Source: Bradysia coprophila
Lineage: Eukaryota; Arthropoda; Insecta; Diptera; Sciaridae
Assembly: GCF_014529535.1 (NCBI RefSeq)
Contig: NW_023504022.1
Coordinates: forward strand, 8,929,028 to 8,993,027
DNA length: 64,000 nucleotides
Direction of reading: 5' to 3'
The notes under the pieces were generated by a model. That model saw only the letters and a list, made by a program, of their open reading frames with translations. It searched no databases and was not told the origin of the DNA. The translations under genes were made by a program, and so were the position numbers. This document shows, one piece after another, positions 45,301-57,349 of the stretch (its first letter is position 1; each line of letters opens with the position of its first letter).

Positions 45301-48300
45301 ATACAGGAATCCTTTCATCAATTCGAAGGAGAATTTTATGGCGCTTCATTTTACAATACTGTACTGTATTGTGTATCAGCTCTGAATTAAATGAAATTTT
45401 AACAAAAAAAAATCGCTTACCATATGCATCGTGAATCAATATTCAGTTTTGCACCACAAACATCCAACAATTTCAAAGCAAAATCGCAAAAATTAAATAA
45501 ATTTAAACAATCGACACAAACACCGAATCAATAAAATTCGGCAAAAAGTTTTTTTTTATCAAATTTTCAGACTTTAATCAATGTTTGCACTATGACGCAC
45601 AGTTGGCAACTAATTTAGTAATTACAAGATTCGGAAAAGATTTTTGCGATTTTAATGTGAAAAATTGATTTGTGTCTTCGAGTGAAACAAGTTTCATTTT
45701 TATTGTTAACGCGCGCGTCGTCTGCCTGTATGGAAGCTTTATTATGTTTGATGTTGATAGACAATCAATTACTGTTAAATACATCCGTCCGTATAATGTA
45801 CACCACCGAAAGAGTGTAATTGTATGCGGCAAAATGTTATGTTTCATTGCCGACTAAACAAACATTTACGGAAGAAGTGCGAAAGAGTCTTACATTTCGG
45901 GCTTTTCATGTAATGCACTGATAGAAGATATTTTATTAATTTTAAGCAGAAAATTGATTCAAAAATTTAATTTTTGATTTAACAAGTTGCTAGGGGCATT
46001 TAACCTTTTAGAAACGGCAAACGTGTCGTCCGGTATTAAATCCCCTACATCTAATATTTGAAAATTCGCCAGGTCTTTGAACGAAAATCTTGTACTTCAT
46101 TTGCTTCAACATCGATGTTTCATGTTACTATAGCAGACAAATTAGTCATGGATGTTTCTTTTGTTGATTGCTATCGATATCAGATGATTAGACTTCAGTA
46201 GTCTTTACTCTCTCCTCAGAAGTCCAAATAAAAGCAACTTGTATAGCAATGAAATCTAGAAGAGTGGCAAGGGATATTCTAAAAAAAAAGAATTCAGACG
46301 ATTTTCAGAGAGTAGCTTTGGAACATCAGAAAATTGTGCCTTTCTTTTGAAAAACGTTGTGTTAACCTCGGGGAAAAAGTAGAAAATTTTCATTTTCTCG
46401 GGTTAACTTATGGCCCACGATACTTGAAACTAGAGAAGTGACAGACTTCTTCATTATATGCCGCTTATCGTTTACAAAAAATTTAAGACTGTGACTGCAC
46501 GGCTGTAAACTTTGGGGTTTATTAGATACGCGAGAACACATCACTTCTGAGGATTTTACATATAAAAAAATTTACCACATCGTCACGGTGAGGACGGTGT
46601 GTTATCAAATCGGGTGATGAAATGATATGAAAGTATACTTTCATTTCATTTATGATTCACTAGACCTGTACATGCAAAAAGATATGACCTGCGTCATAGA
46701 AGTTGGTAATTTCTTTGCAACTGTCGCCATGGTCTGATGAGATGTGATTTATTTTTCAACAGCATTATTAAATGCAAAACAATCGTAAGATGCTTGCACA
46801 CTATCTCACAGATCGAAACATTTGGCAGAAACGTTTTTCATTCATGACGACATCAGGAGAGGAAAATTTTTTGTGTACGATATCCGCCATATTATCGTCA
46901 AGTGTGGTGTGTCACACTAGGATCTGTATCTGAGCACCTCAAAGTTTACAACCTTAGATGACTGTGCATATTTTGGAGAAAATATTTTCTGAGGTGTCCC
47001 CGATTGGACAAAAAATTGTTTATTATTCGATAGCTACGAGTGAGGCGAAGCCGAGGTCAATAAACACATGAAGATGAGATTTTGAAATTTCTATCCCAAG
47101 TTCTGTAATCGATCTATCATGCTCTGGGCGTCAAAAGTTCTTGAAATTCAATGGAAAGAACGGTTTGCAGTCCGCATACCCGTACTTTTTATGTTTTAAA
47201 CACTACCTTCGCGGTCCTCAGCATATAAAATCCATTATATAGCTCAGGGAAACGGGAAAGTCTCCAATTTTCACATTTTTATCGCTGTTTCTAATTAATA
47301 TTTCATTTCATCGGGTCCAATTGTCGCTCGCTTCTGTTGATTCTTTTTAATTCGCGGATAGGCTCAGTTCTAATTTAATAAAATCATTCGAGATAAACTT
47401 ATTTAGACAAATCTTGACTCCAAACAAATATTTTAATTTTTTACCCACAAATGTCCATAAATCACATTCGTTGCTCGGGAAGCAATGACTGAAAATCGTT
47501 ACCAATCCTACTTAAAACATAAACAAGAATCTCACATAGAATTAGCGTTCTTTTTGAACGAATCTTTTGTATGGTTTGGCGCCATGGCAATAATAAGAAG
47601 CGACAACAAGTTGCAAATAATTTTTTTTTTTCGTGTACCAAACTCAAATCAGCTTATGTGTCATTTCAAATTTGGATAATTTTTTTTTCTCTGTTAACCA
47701 CAAAAGCCAGCCACAAATATATTGCAAAAAGTTAATAATTTTGAGTCTGATGAAAAAAAAAAATCAAAATTTAATTGGACTGTGTAAGTCAATCCGAATC
47801 GAACTGTATGTATTATTCAACCTATAGATCATTTGATTGAACATATTATTGCAAACAATAAATAAAAAAAAAAATAAAAAATAAAAATAAATCAAGGCAA
47901 CGCCATCAGGAAATTATTTTACATACCTGTAACGGATTACAGATAAACAAATAAGAAATCGTATAGGTAAGACCATTCGAAGGCACATAAATATCGTCTA
48001 TCGTATATAAAAGCGTCTTGGCTTCGGTACAATTATTTATTTTTCTGTGGCTAGATTTGTTCACATTAAATAAATTTAATGGCAATTCTCTACGCTTCGA
48101 CATGGCACATTATAAATTTGATACAGATCAATTTTATGATCCAATATGTTATTGATTTATTGAAATGCCATTACAATTTATTGGTCTTTTGATAAGGAAA
48201 CAATTCGCATATCGACACTGGAAGTGAACGACACGATTATTATTGTCAATATACAAATAACCCCCCATTTGCACGGACATATGGGTGTGTTATAGGTATC

Positions 48301-50900
48301 ATTAAGAAAGTTTACAGAAAAAAACGGTCATACAATACAAAGGCATGTAGAAGGTCAATCCGAACGGAATTTTGTTTCATGAAATTGTTTCCTGTGTACA
48401 ATTGCATTTCATTGCAGTTGCAATGTCTTATGTCCGCTGATGAATATGTTACGAAAACGAACAAAAATACTTACAGGAATTTGTACAAATGTTCCATTAT
48501 TAAGCGTAGGATAAGAAAATAATGGCACTACCGGAACTGTCCCGTTTTTAAGAAATATGGGTCCCTGTATTGGCGTGACTGTTGGTGTGGATGACTCTTT
48601 GGGTGCACCTGCAATAGACGTAAAAAATAATATTATCTTTCCAGCGACCTATTTGAGACATTCATTTTATGCGATGGATGAACACACAGATGGGTAAATA
48701 AAAGATAAATCCTCATGCTACCGAACGTTACCCTTAAAAACCATTTCTAAACTCTAACGTAATTTCGAAGGGTCAAAACAGGTCAGGTCGACTTGAAATC
48801 TGAAGATCAGACTATCTGAATCTGATTAGAACTGAACCTGAATTAAAAATGTTTACACAGCCTGAATTTATCTGAAATCTGAAAATCTGTAAAAGTTTAG
48901 GTAAATCAAGTCAGATTTCAGGTATACCTGAAAAATTCTAGATATATCTGAGATCTGACCTGAATTACCTGAACTTTTAAAGATTTTCGGAAAATTTAGG
49001 TCAGGTCAGGTCAGGTCAGATTCAAGTATTCTCAAGTCGACGTGAAATTCAGGTTCAGATCAAGCGATACCTGATCTGTTCCGAATCTTAAATTTTTTTC
49101 TTAGTATTACGTAAAGCCGATGGCCTGTTTTTGGGAGTTAAAATTTTGAAAATTCCGAATTGTTCTGAAAAAGTTCCGAAAAAAATCTGAATTTTCGGAA
49201 CCTTTTTAGAACTTTGGGAATTAAAGTTTTCAAAACTACGCCCTGGTTCAGTTTTACTATCCAGTCGATTTACTTCATTTTTCTCCAAAAAGAAATGTTT
49301 TAAAAATACAATCACCTAGATCTAGCCGAAGGTACTATGGACCGAATCCTCATGCTGTCTGACGAACAACTCGACGATTTACTAGCTCAATATACCTCTG
49401 ATAAATGACATAAAACATTAAGCTTCCGAATAAGGCATGCTACTAAATCTGTCACATCTCTTGTTCAAGGTATTGACAATCGTAAGATGAGAAATCTTCT
49501 ACTTTATTTGTTTGAACAAACATTTCGTTATATAAGAGAATAATACAGCCAATTAGATTATTTCTGTCATTAACGTCGATAACAGATGAATGAAATAAGG
49601 AAATATGGTTCAGTGCTATGGTCGATCAAATCAAAGTTCATCCACGAGGGCGGGTGACACCGAAATCGATAAACGCACTCAGTATAGATTGTGTGTGAAA
49701 TCCAAGGTTCTGAAAGAACAGGTTAAGACACATCTGAGTTGATCACGAAGGCGGTGACACACAAATTTTGACAAATAGATGCTATTTATTGAACATACTC
49801 ATTACAGATTGTTTGAAATGTCAACCTGATAAAAACTTTTTTTTTTCTTCAAGTTGACATTTCAAACAATCTGTAATGAGTATGTTCAATAAATAGCATC
49901 TATTTGTCAAAATTTGTGTGTCAGCCGCCCTCGTGGGTGTCTTAACCTGTTCTTTCAGAACCTTGGTGAAATCAACTTGAAGGAAATGTTTTTTTAGGAA
50001 AATTCGGAATTTTGTTTTTGTTATGTTGACTTTTTCAAATAAACTTCGTATCAACTGAACTCAATTTGTGTGTCACCGCCTTCGTGATCAACTCAGAGTT
50101 GTCTTAACCTGGTTCTTTCAGAACCTCGGATCGAATCGACCAAATCAACCAAATGCCCAAAAAGAGTCAGCCTACTTTCCTATCCTAACCCGACTATTAT
50201 TCTCGAACTTCAAAAATCAATACCATGCCATTGGAACAAAAAAAAAGGAAATCTCATTGACCCTACCTTGATCGTGTCCATCAGCTCCATGATCATCATA
50301 ATAATCATTTTCATCTCCGTCATAATCTAAAACGGCATGAACCTGCGTTCTCGAACCCTGACCAGCATTCACTTTTGTAAAACCAGGTGCTTGTTGCGGA
50401 TACGACGATGCACTAACCGAACTAGTGCCGGCTCTCGTATTCGGTTGAGGAGTGGCTGTCGGCGTTTGTGTATACGTAACTCTCTGATTATTGTAATTGT
50501 TAAAAAATTGAGTATTTGGTGGTTGTGCCGTTCGTTGCGGTACATTTGAATTTGAGTAGCTGCCTTCACCGTACGTTCGGGTGGTTTGGGTTTGATATTG
50601 AGATCTGGTCTGAGATCGGGTCGATTGAGTATTGTATTGGATGGGCACGGGCGGCAGGTATTCGTTGTTGTTTCGACGGTAATTTTGTTGTGTTACCCGG
50701 TGTGATGGTGTCGCGTACGGATCGTTTTTGTAATATTCCGCGTTCGTTCCGTCGGCATCCAATTCACTTTCTTGATGTCCAGCTGGACCGTATAAGAGAT
50801 TATTCACAGCAGTTGCATGTTGTTGTATTGGACTGATTGTGGCCGACCAACCCTGGCCGCCAAGTCCTCCAAACGGGAGTGTATAGTTTGCTAGAGCCAT
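33395..50900 (-). CDS. Spätzle-like cystine-knot neurotrophin, Spz3/Spz6 class, six exons
   Basis: Secreted Toll-ligand-type precursor. Exons 50900-50267, 48608-48475, 41356-41232, 34299-33913, 33848-33723 and 33551-33395 give 520 residues, all GT-AG and in frame. The first 256 residues are a Gln/Asn/Ser/Thr-rich, low-complexity prodomain. [20 protein letters not shown] and [18 protein letters not shown] follow, as in Spz3/5/6-type proteins. A furin-like site RNKR is at 389-392. The mature knot (about 431-518) has ten cysteines, ending [19 protein letters not shown]. The assigned ATG is not followed by a signal peptide; AACAG just before it could be an acceptor, so an upstream signal exon is likely. 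Introns of 1.7, 7.1 and 6.9 kb hold many foldbacks, unlike the 50-80 bp introns elsewhere in the window. Confidence 0.9.
34833..34930. repeat. 98-bp foldback
   Basis: ACATACTTGCGCGGAAAATC at the left pairs with GATTTTCCGCAAAAGTATGT at the right. The loop is about 42 bp. Confidence 0.7.
35078..36327. repeat. 1.25-kb foldback with a second foldback nested inside
   Basis: Outer arms are 35078-35204 and about 36199-36327, roughly 127 bp and near perfect, including GAATCGGACACACCATTTTT against AAAAATGGTGTGTCCGATTC. Directly inside the left arm begins an inner foldback, 35204-35516, with arms of about 115 bp. The inner unit looks inserted into, or fused to, the outer one. The rest of the loop (35.5-36.2 kb) has no coding potential. 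Confidence 0.8.
35204..35516. repeat. inner foldback of the nested pair
   Basis: Left arm 35204-35318 and right arm 35400-35516, nearly perfect. Sample pair: CAAGGTGATACATTCTGATA against TATCAGAATATATCACCTTG. The loop is about 80 bp. Confidence 0.8.
36382..36511. repeat. 130-bp foldback
   Basis: AACTTTGTGATACTCGCAAA pairs with the right end CTGCGAGAATCACAAAGTT. The inner GCAGCTTGCTTCGG pairs imperfectly with CCGAAGCTTGTTGC. Confidence 0.65.
36621..36744. repeat. 124-bp foldback
   Basis: Left arm TTGTGACTCGTGATGAAA and onward, through CGTCGTAAGCTTGTCCTA; right arm from TAGGATAAGCTTACGAC to TTTTCATCATTCGTAACAA. The loop is about 13 bp. Confidence 0.7.
37009..37236. repeat. 228-bp foldback
   Basis: Left arm begins TAAGAGTAATTTTACCTAGA; right arm ends TCTAGGTATAATTACTCTAA. 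Further inside, GTGGTCCCAACAT pairs with ATGTTGGGACCAC. Confidence 0.7.
38243..38383. repeat. 141-bp foldback of the CAGCTG repeat family
   Basis: TTCAGCTGGTCCTCTCATAC pairs with GTATGAAAAGATCAGCTGAA. The inner CGTCTTTATATGGG pairs with CCGTATAAAGACG. Half-copies lie at 18.5, 58.85 and 59.45 kb. Confidence 0.6.
38570..38928. repeat. TCAGGT/TTCGGGT short-motif element
   Basis: Starts AGGCTGACCCGAA and ends TTCGGGTCCAGCCT, which are inverted. Made of TCAGGT, TTCGGGT and ACCTGA words, with about 110 bp of unrelated sequence in the middle (near 38.64-38.75 kb). Confidence 0.55.
39662..39903. repeat. 242-bp near-perfect foldback
   Basis: Left arm GGAGAAGAATTACGGCTGTC and onward; right arm ending GACAGCCGTAATTCTTCTCC. 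Arms of about 105 bp with very few mismatches suggest recent origin. It is one of the cleanest hairpins in the window. Confidence 0.85.
41570..41885. repeat. short-motif stretch of TTTCGCTAAGTTTCACAAA words
   Basis: About 300 bp of irregularly repeated AAATTTCGCTAAGTTTCAC-like words, interrupted once near 41.77 kb. No terminal repeats identified. Confidence 0.5.
42650..42925 (+). mobile_element. decayed LINE 3' fragment (same family as at 17.8 kb)
   Basis: Matches the 3' end of the LINE at 17795-18359: GGATGTGATCTATGTGG, the CCTATGCCAATGCCCAGCAT block, a TTCTGG(A)AAAAGTACGGGGTGTAG end of ORF2, then CACAATGGG and GAGGCCTACGTGCAT in the 3' UTR. Several small deletions break the reading frame. 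It is older than the other copy. Confidence 0.7.
48757..49089. repeat. TCAGGT-rich short-motif element
   Basis: Right end CTGATCTGTTCCGAATCTTAA matches, in type, the right end of the element at 2682-3004 (CTGACCTGTTCCGAGCCTTA). The left part GGTCAAAACAGGTCAGGT also matches. More diverged inside. Located in Spätzle intron 1 (48609-50266). Confidence 0.55.
49100..49220. repeat. small foldback-like stretch rich in TTCCGAA
   Basis: TTTTTGGGAGTTAAAATTTT on the left is roughly inverted relative to the AACTTTGGGAATTAAAGTTTT region on the right, with TTCCGAA words between. Weak. Confidence 0.35.
49702..49967. repeat. 266-bp foldback
   Basis: Outer ends CCAAGGTTCTGAAAGAACAG and CTGTTCTTTCAGAACCTTGG are perfect inverted repeats. 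The core arms around ATTACAGATTGTTTGAAATG are also near perfect. The two arms differ mainly at a CATCTGAGTTGATCACG segment. A half-copy of the outer part lies at about 50066-50130. Confidence 0.85.
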
Positions 50901-52130
50901 TTTCTGTTAATAAATTATTTCGATCTTTGCTGTTTGTGTTCCAAATTTTCGTAATGTTGCGCACAGATTTTTATCTTTCTACTAAATTTCTGTCTCCAGA
51001 CACATTTTTCTTTTGTATATTTTCTATTAGCAAATTTGGTTTTTTTGTTGTTTATTATTCTTCGTTTTATTTCTTCTGATTTTTTATCTCAAACACAATA
51101 AATTGTAGTCACGACTTGTCTGCATTCATTATTATTTAATACGACTTATGAAACACACAATAAAAACATGATTGAGTCATGTCAACGAGCCCAGTCAATG
51201 TTAGCAAAGACAACACCTCATCTCAGCATAACTTTGATCTCGCAGTTAAGTAAATCACATAAATTATACATACGCTCTTTTACAAGGTTTTTCTTCTTAT
51301 TTTTTTTTTTTAAACGACGTTTCACCGCACTTATTTCGAGGCTGATTTTCATTCACTACTCTCGGAGTTTTTTTTATAAGCGAAAATTTCAGTCAAATTC
51401 CAGTGCTAATTTTTAGCTCATTATTTTGCGTATGACTTGACGATATTTAAACTGAATATCCTTCAAAGTCACTTTTCCGACACACGTTTTTTAAATGAAG
51501 AGACTAAAACAGAAATAATTTACATTATTGTGACATAGACGTACACTCTATGTAAACTGTGTGACGAAATAAAATGGGAAAATTTTCACAAAACACTTTT
51601 TTTTCCCATTCAGTAACATGCTCTACAGGTAGAATGAAAAATTTCGAGTCGTCATTCACTCACGCGTATTTTTAATATTTATGTGCAATATAATACGAAT
51701 TTTTGTTCATGCATAATGTTTGACGTGCCTCGACGGACGGTGCTGTTCGCTTGATTTCAGCGGTGATATATGATTCGCTTGGCAATCCTCTTAAGTATTT
51801 ACACAAAATTTTTAAATTTAAATTTTTAAAGTTACGACTTTGAGGAGATAGAGTCGTTTTAGTTTTTCTTTCATTACAATTTCGTGTTAAGACTTGGGCG
51901 AGATGATGATGGTAATGATGATTGATGTTCTGCAATGTTTGCGTTTTGGTTTATTTATTTTTTCCTTCTTTCTTTCGTAGTAGGTTTTTAGGTCGTGTGT
52001 GGAGTGTGTGATAATTTTTTCTTTTTATTTTCCTTTTCATCGGTGAAAGGGAAATGGTTGCATTGAAAGAATTGAATGGATGGATTTGTTTCAGTAATTG
52101 CAATTTAAGTTTTGGTGAAAAGATTGGATT

Positions 52131-52366
52131 ACGTGGAGAGAAAAGTGAAATTCGACACGTTTTCCGTTTTGGGAGTTGTTGTGGTTTGTAAATGATTCCA
52201 CACAAAATTTGCTTAAGAAATGAAAATTTAGATTTTTTATTTTAGTAATTCCTACGAATTCCAATCTAGATTTTCATCTATTCAACGAAACTCTTGTGGA
52301 ATCAGTTACAAACCACAACAACTCCCACAACAGAAAACATGTCGAATTTCGTTTTTCTCTCCCTGT
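52131..52366. repeat. 236-bp foldback
   Basis: CGTGGAGAGAAAAGTGAAAT and onward at the left; right arm ACAAACCACAACAACTCCC then CATGTCGAATTTCG to CTCTCCCTG. The central loop is AT-rich. Confidence 0.7.
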
Positions 52367-53276
52367 AGAACGATGCATGAACGATTTTCGGTCTACCGTC
52401 AGATCTTAAGATATTAAAATAAATCACGTCCGGACTAGAGACTGAGAGGATTTGCAAAGAAGTGAATTTTATCTGTTCTACAGTGGAAAGAGTCTGTAAA
52501 TTAAAGAAGAATTTTGACTTGATTTTTGAATGTCCCTTAAACAAAGGTGATACTGAGTGGTCATATACACTGAGGAAATGCAAACAATACCTCACTCAAA
52601 CTCAGTCGATATTGTCGACAGATGTATGGAAAAACTATAACAATATTCCGATTCAATTGGTTCTGCATTTTCTCAATTTATTTGATTTCAATCGCACAAA
52701 TAAAGGATACCACAACTTTGGCATGATTTATGATTGTAATTAAGAAAAAGTTAAAAAAAAAGATTTTTCTACCATTACGAACGAATGTGTCCTTCAAATT
52801 AAAATTTCCAATTAAACGAAAATAATGTTGGTGTGGCTTTTCAACGAACCAGAGTTCCATTCAAAATTAATGTTTTCGTTTAAGGTCGTTCTAGTAAAAA
52901 TGCTTTTACGATCAGATTCAAATGTCATATCCATAAATGCTTAAAGCAAGACTATGTTAAACGTATACGAGTGTATACATTGAAAAGTACATCTAAATTT
53001 CCTGAAATTAACTGATGCCAAACTAAATTAAGTTCGAACTTTCTAGCGTAATAAACAAGGATTCATAAATTTTCACTTATTTTCCTAGATTTTCTCAAAT
53101 TTTTACAAAAGTCATTTCTGGAAAAATTTTGGAAAATATAAAAAAAATTAGTAAAGTTCGCAGCCAGCTTTATAATACAGTCTCACGAGAAAGCTAATCT
53201 AATAAACCTGCAAGCATATGACCGGTATTGTTATCTATTACTTCCATCATATTTTTATTCTGTTGATTTTCTGTTG

Positions 53277-53750
53277 ATATTGGTCCCTAGAAGCAAAAAA
53301 AAATTCGTCGATGTTTGAGGGGCTAGCAAGAGGTGATGAAAAGCCAAAAACATGCACTTTTCTCGAGACTTTTCTTATGGAAATTTTTCCGGCTACACGA
53401 AACGTACAAGGTCGTGTGAGGTGTCATTAGAAAGGTAGTTGCATGTACTTTCGGGGCAAATAGTCTTATATAGGTATAAAATTCATCCACGACGAGTAAC
53501 GAGTAGTTGGAAGTATGGTAAAATTTTGATTATTTCGGCGGACGCTTCCTTTGTATCTTATGACTACTTGAGACTATTTGCCCCGAAAGTACATTACCTT
53601 TCTAATGACACCTCAGACGAACTTACGTTTCGTGTAGCCAGAAAAATTTCCATAAGAAAAATGCATGTTTTTGGTTTTCGATCACCTCCCACCAGCCACA
53701 TAAGCTTCGACGAATTTTTTTTGAAAGTTTAGGCTACTAGGGACCAATAT
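53277..53750. repeat. 474-bp foldback with GGTCCCTAG ends
   Basis: Ends ATATTGGTCCCTAG and CTAGGGACCAATAT are perfect inverted repeats. Inner arms include TACTTTCGGGGCAAATAGTC against GACTATTTGCCCCGAAAGTA. Arms of about 190 bp and a central loop of about 100 bp. An open frame on the plus strand (53439-53732) is only a reading of one arm. Confidence 0.8.
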
Positions 53751-56700
53751 CTACCTAGGCGCAAGAATTTGTTTTTCTCAGAGAATGTGTTCGATTTCCA
53801 TAGGTCGTCTAAAAGAATCGAAAGAATCACTCATTGTCATTTGAAAATATGGTCATACCACTAAGGTTTTTAAGGAGAATCTAACAAGTGAACTGTAACA
53901 ATGCCAAGATTTATAGTTACTGTGGAATGTAATGTCAAATTTAAAGAATACTCCGAAATAAGGAAAAATACCATTTCTCATCCAGCCATGGCGACAGTGG
54001 TACCTGATAAGAACGCTATATAACTTTGCTCACGAACAAGTCTAGCGAATCATAGTTGAAATGAAATTTCAACTAATCACCAAACTTGTTGACTTGTGGC
54101 CAGTCTACCACAAAGCGAACAAGGCAAGGGGTTTTCTCATACGTTTGCGGACATATGAATATGTCGTAAACAAACTTCGTAATGTCCTCCGGCATAGATA
54201 CATTACCACGTCATTATTTCAATTAGCATTGCAATAAAATCAATAAGAACTGGAATATTCCATTCGGATTTTCCGATATTCGATAAATGAAATACAAAAT
54301 TTTTAAAATCAAGAGTAAATGTTAATGTCAGGCACTCATCGTCACGTGTCACAATCAAAACCGTTTCAAAATGTTTGTGACAAAAATTATTCCATTCCAT
54401 CATCATCAGAAGACGACGAAAAAAATCCATCTAACCCATTGGCAATTGTCCATTTTTGCACTTCAAACATTTGAGTCTTTTTTTTGTGTTGTGTTTTGGC
54501 ATATAATATGTAAATAATTTCACTTTTCATATGATAATAACGTTTTCTCTCCTCGTTAATTCCTCAATTTATAACCTCTTAATTTATGGTAATGTGAATT
54601 TTAAAATTAAAATTTAATAAAGAAAAAAAAACGGCATAACGAGCACACATATCAAAAAATTAAAAGAGTTGCGTAAGAGAATACATACGTTTAAATGCTC
54701 ATATAAGCGATTTAATGCCGTTAACAAAAAAAAAGAATGAAAAATTTCGTATAGACACGGAAGAAATGCATCAAACAGAAAGAAATGCCAATAAATAAAA
54801 AAATTTTGAATATTTTGTGGTAAACAAAAGACATCAGCGTACAAGCGATTTTCAAGTGACGAACCTGAGTCTCTGCTTTTTTTCGCCATATCGATTGAAT
54901 GCTGCTGATAAACCATTATAAATAATTTGGTGTAAGCACCGTGTCGTTGTGGTATTTTTTTCAAGTTTTTACTCTTCTGTAAAAATGTGTATCGAATATT
55001 GATCGTTTCAAAAACATTTCGATTTATTAATGTATATCTGTATGGAACGTTAGTATGTCCGAGGATTTTTTTTTTATGGGGAGTGGGCAGTGTAATGGAT
55101 ATGCATGAACAAACATTATATTTTACATAAATATTTTCAAACACTTGGGTTTAAAGATTGTTTTCAGAATTGTAAATGTGATATTTTTTCTGTCGTTTTT
55201 TTCATTATTTCTTTCAATTTTTCAAAACACAATTTTCACATTGATTCCAACGAATCTTCGAACGAAAATTAAATTAATTATTTTTTCTTCTCTATGAAAT
55301 TTCATCAGCCATAAGTTTAAGTTCGAAAAAAAAACCTCTAAATTTAAAGATATTTCACAAGACTTTTATTGGTAGCTGGCTGGGTCCACAAAAAGCAAAT
55401 AATGTAATCCGTATAAATATTATACCTAAATAACAACTCACTAGCGCGGTATATCGGTATCGTATGCGATGTTGCAAACGCGAGATATAAAGTCAAACTA
55501 AAACGTTTAAATTATTATGCAAATACGTCAGGTAATTTTCGTTCATACACATACATCTCACAGTTTTCGGTACGAAATGCGGTAAATATTATTTTGGTTG
55601 ATATTTTAGTTGTGAAAAAGGTGAGAGAGGATTTTTTTCTGTCTTGTGGTCGATTTTCAAGTATAAAATTTATATTTTTACGCTTTAGAGAGGGGTATAT
55701 GTTTGCGAATTTGATTCAGAAAATTAATTTTTTTTTGTTGTTGAAAAACGAGAGTTTTGTATTGAACTAAAAGGTATATTAAATGACGTTCGGTATATTT
55801 TAATATGCACTATAAACGTGTGTAGTAGAGTGTACGTTCTATTCAATAGCAATAAACGTACAATTATTGTAACACCTCTGGCCAAAGGCAATGTAAACAA
55901 AATCTGAAGTAGGATTTAAAGAAATAAGACTATTTCCCCTCATCAGCCTTGACGTCATGTTATACATGTTATGCATGCACCATGTGTATTATATTTATCT
56001 TCCATATGAGTTTTTTTTTTCAATGCTTGAGTAAGCGGTGTTAAGTGAAATGTTTCTTAGCAAATAATTTGAATTGGCTGACTGAATGAATCATCCATTT
56101 ATGAATATAAAATTCTTTTTGGTGGCTGGTGGGTTGAGAGAGGCAACGATATTTTGGAGGAACATGTCTGTATGGCTTCAGATTCTATAAATAAATTGTT
56201 TATTTATATAAAATCGAAACCACAAAAAATATATTATGAGAGCAATCTAGCTGTAATTTTAATGATTGTATAACAAAGGAATGCCAAAGAACTTCCCATT
56301 TGATTGTTTTGTAACTGTGCGTACAGTATAGAGTCCCGTGGCAGTGGGTTCATTGATTACGAACATTTTGAATGGACGGCAATTATATTCTTTTTATCGA
56401 CTCTGGCTTTGTGAGTTTGTAAAAACTAAAGGGAAAGAGCTCGAAGGTTTACCGTGAAAGGTTTAGAAAAAATCGTAAATTTTCTGTTTACGGAAACCTA
56501 TCCCAAAAATCGAAAATTTTCATTTAACCTATCCTTAAAACGGTAAATTTTCCTTTCTTAAAATGTTTATCCCGCCCAAGGCTTATCCCAAAAATCGAAA
56601 GTTTAATTTTAGACTCTGAACCGAGCTCGTTTCACTACCTATATATCAGCCATAGAAACTTTGAACAATAGAAGTAACAGATTCAAACGTTACTCCACAA

Positions 56701-56829
56701 TACGTTCAACCTCATTTCAATTGTTACTAATCATTATACAAAGGTGGAGATTATTTACGACTCGATATGTGCGTTTCCACTAGTCAAATATAAATTAAGT
56801 GTCTTTAAAGCAGTGACAATTTTTGAGAA

Positions 56830-56985
56830 AAGTTTTCTTATGTTTTCTTGAATTTTCACACATTTTCCCTAATTTTCCTAGATTTTTTCAGATTTTCCTT
56901 ATTGTTCTGAAAAGAAAATTTAGAAAAATTTAGGAAAATTCAGGATATTTTTAGGAAAATTCAATATAATTAAGGATAGAACTTT
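56830..56985. repeat. TTTTCCTAAATTTT short-motif palindrome
   Basis: The left half is TTTTCC/TTTTCTT words, the right half GGAAAATT/TAGGAAAATTC words; the two halves are mutually inverted. Similar stretches occur near 53.08 kb and 60.11-60.22 kb. Confidence 0.45.
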
Positions 56986-57126
56986 CCCAAAAATTGTCAT
57001 TTCTCTAGCTGGGAAAATCACTCCAAAATGACTATGTGGTGGCGAAACGAAGCCAATTACTATAAAAATCAATCTCGTCAAAACTTGGAGGCAGGTTTGT
57101 AGTATATTATCTCAGCTGTTGCAGGT

Positions 57127-57228
57127 AACTTTGTCTCCAGGTAATCTACAATAGCTGCCATAGCTGTAGCGCCCCATACAAAAAATACAGCTGGAGCAGA
57201 TAATGTAGATTACCTGGCGACAAAGTTG
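57127..57228. repeat. 102-bp foldback just upstream of the DPY30-domain gene
   Basis: AACTTTGTCTCCAGGTAATC at the left pairs with GATTACCTGGCGACAAAGTT at the right. The inner CAGCTG words around AGCTGCCATAGCTGTA also pair in part. It ends about 120 bp before the gene's ATG, so it may overlap the promoter. Confidence 0.7.
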
Positions 57229-57349
57229 TCAGTGCAGTAAACAGAAAAGGAGGCCAGCGTAATTGTTAATTCATTCGCTTACGGAAAAAAAACGAAAACT
57301 TATCTCCATCATTTTTTCATTAATTGTGAATCAGAAACGACATTCAAGA

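Larger units (their letters stand above)
41357..48474. other. Spätzle intron 2
   Basis: 7.1-kb intron. It holds a TTTCGCTAAG-type short-motif stretch, a LINE scrap, a small TTACCAAAATTTACC palindrome near 44.27 kb and a weak scrap of the TIR family near 46.0-46.15 kb. No other gene was recognised in 43-48 kb. Confidence 0.5.
50901..57349. other. gene-free stretch upstream of the Spätzle exon and of the DPY30 gene
   Basis: 6.4 kb, very AT-rich with long A/T runs. No protein-like frame was recognised, though an upstream signal-peptide exon of the Spätzle gene may be hidden here. It holds foldbacks at 52.1, 53.3 and 57.1 kb and a TTTTCCTAAATTTT-type stretch at 56.8 kb. Confidence 0.45.

Noticed and set aside
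53439-53732. 97-residue open frame
   Set aside because: It lies wholly inside one foldback and reads through its arms.
54614-55144. 176-residue minus-strand frame
   Set aside because: AT-rich, with no domain and no plausible signal or splice context; treated as a chance frame.
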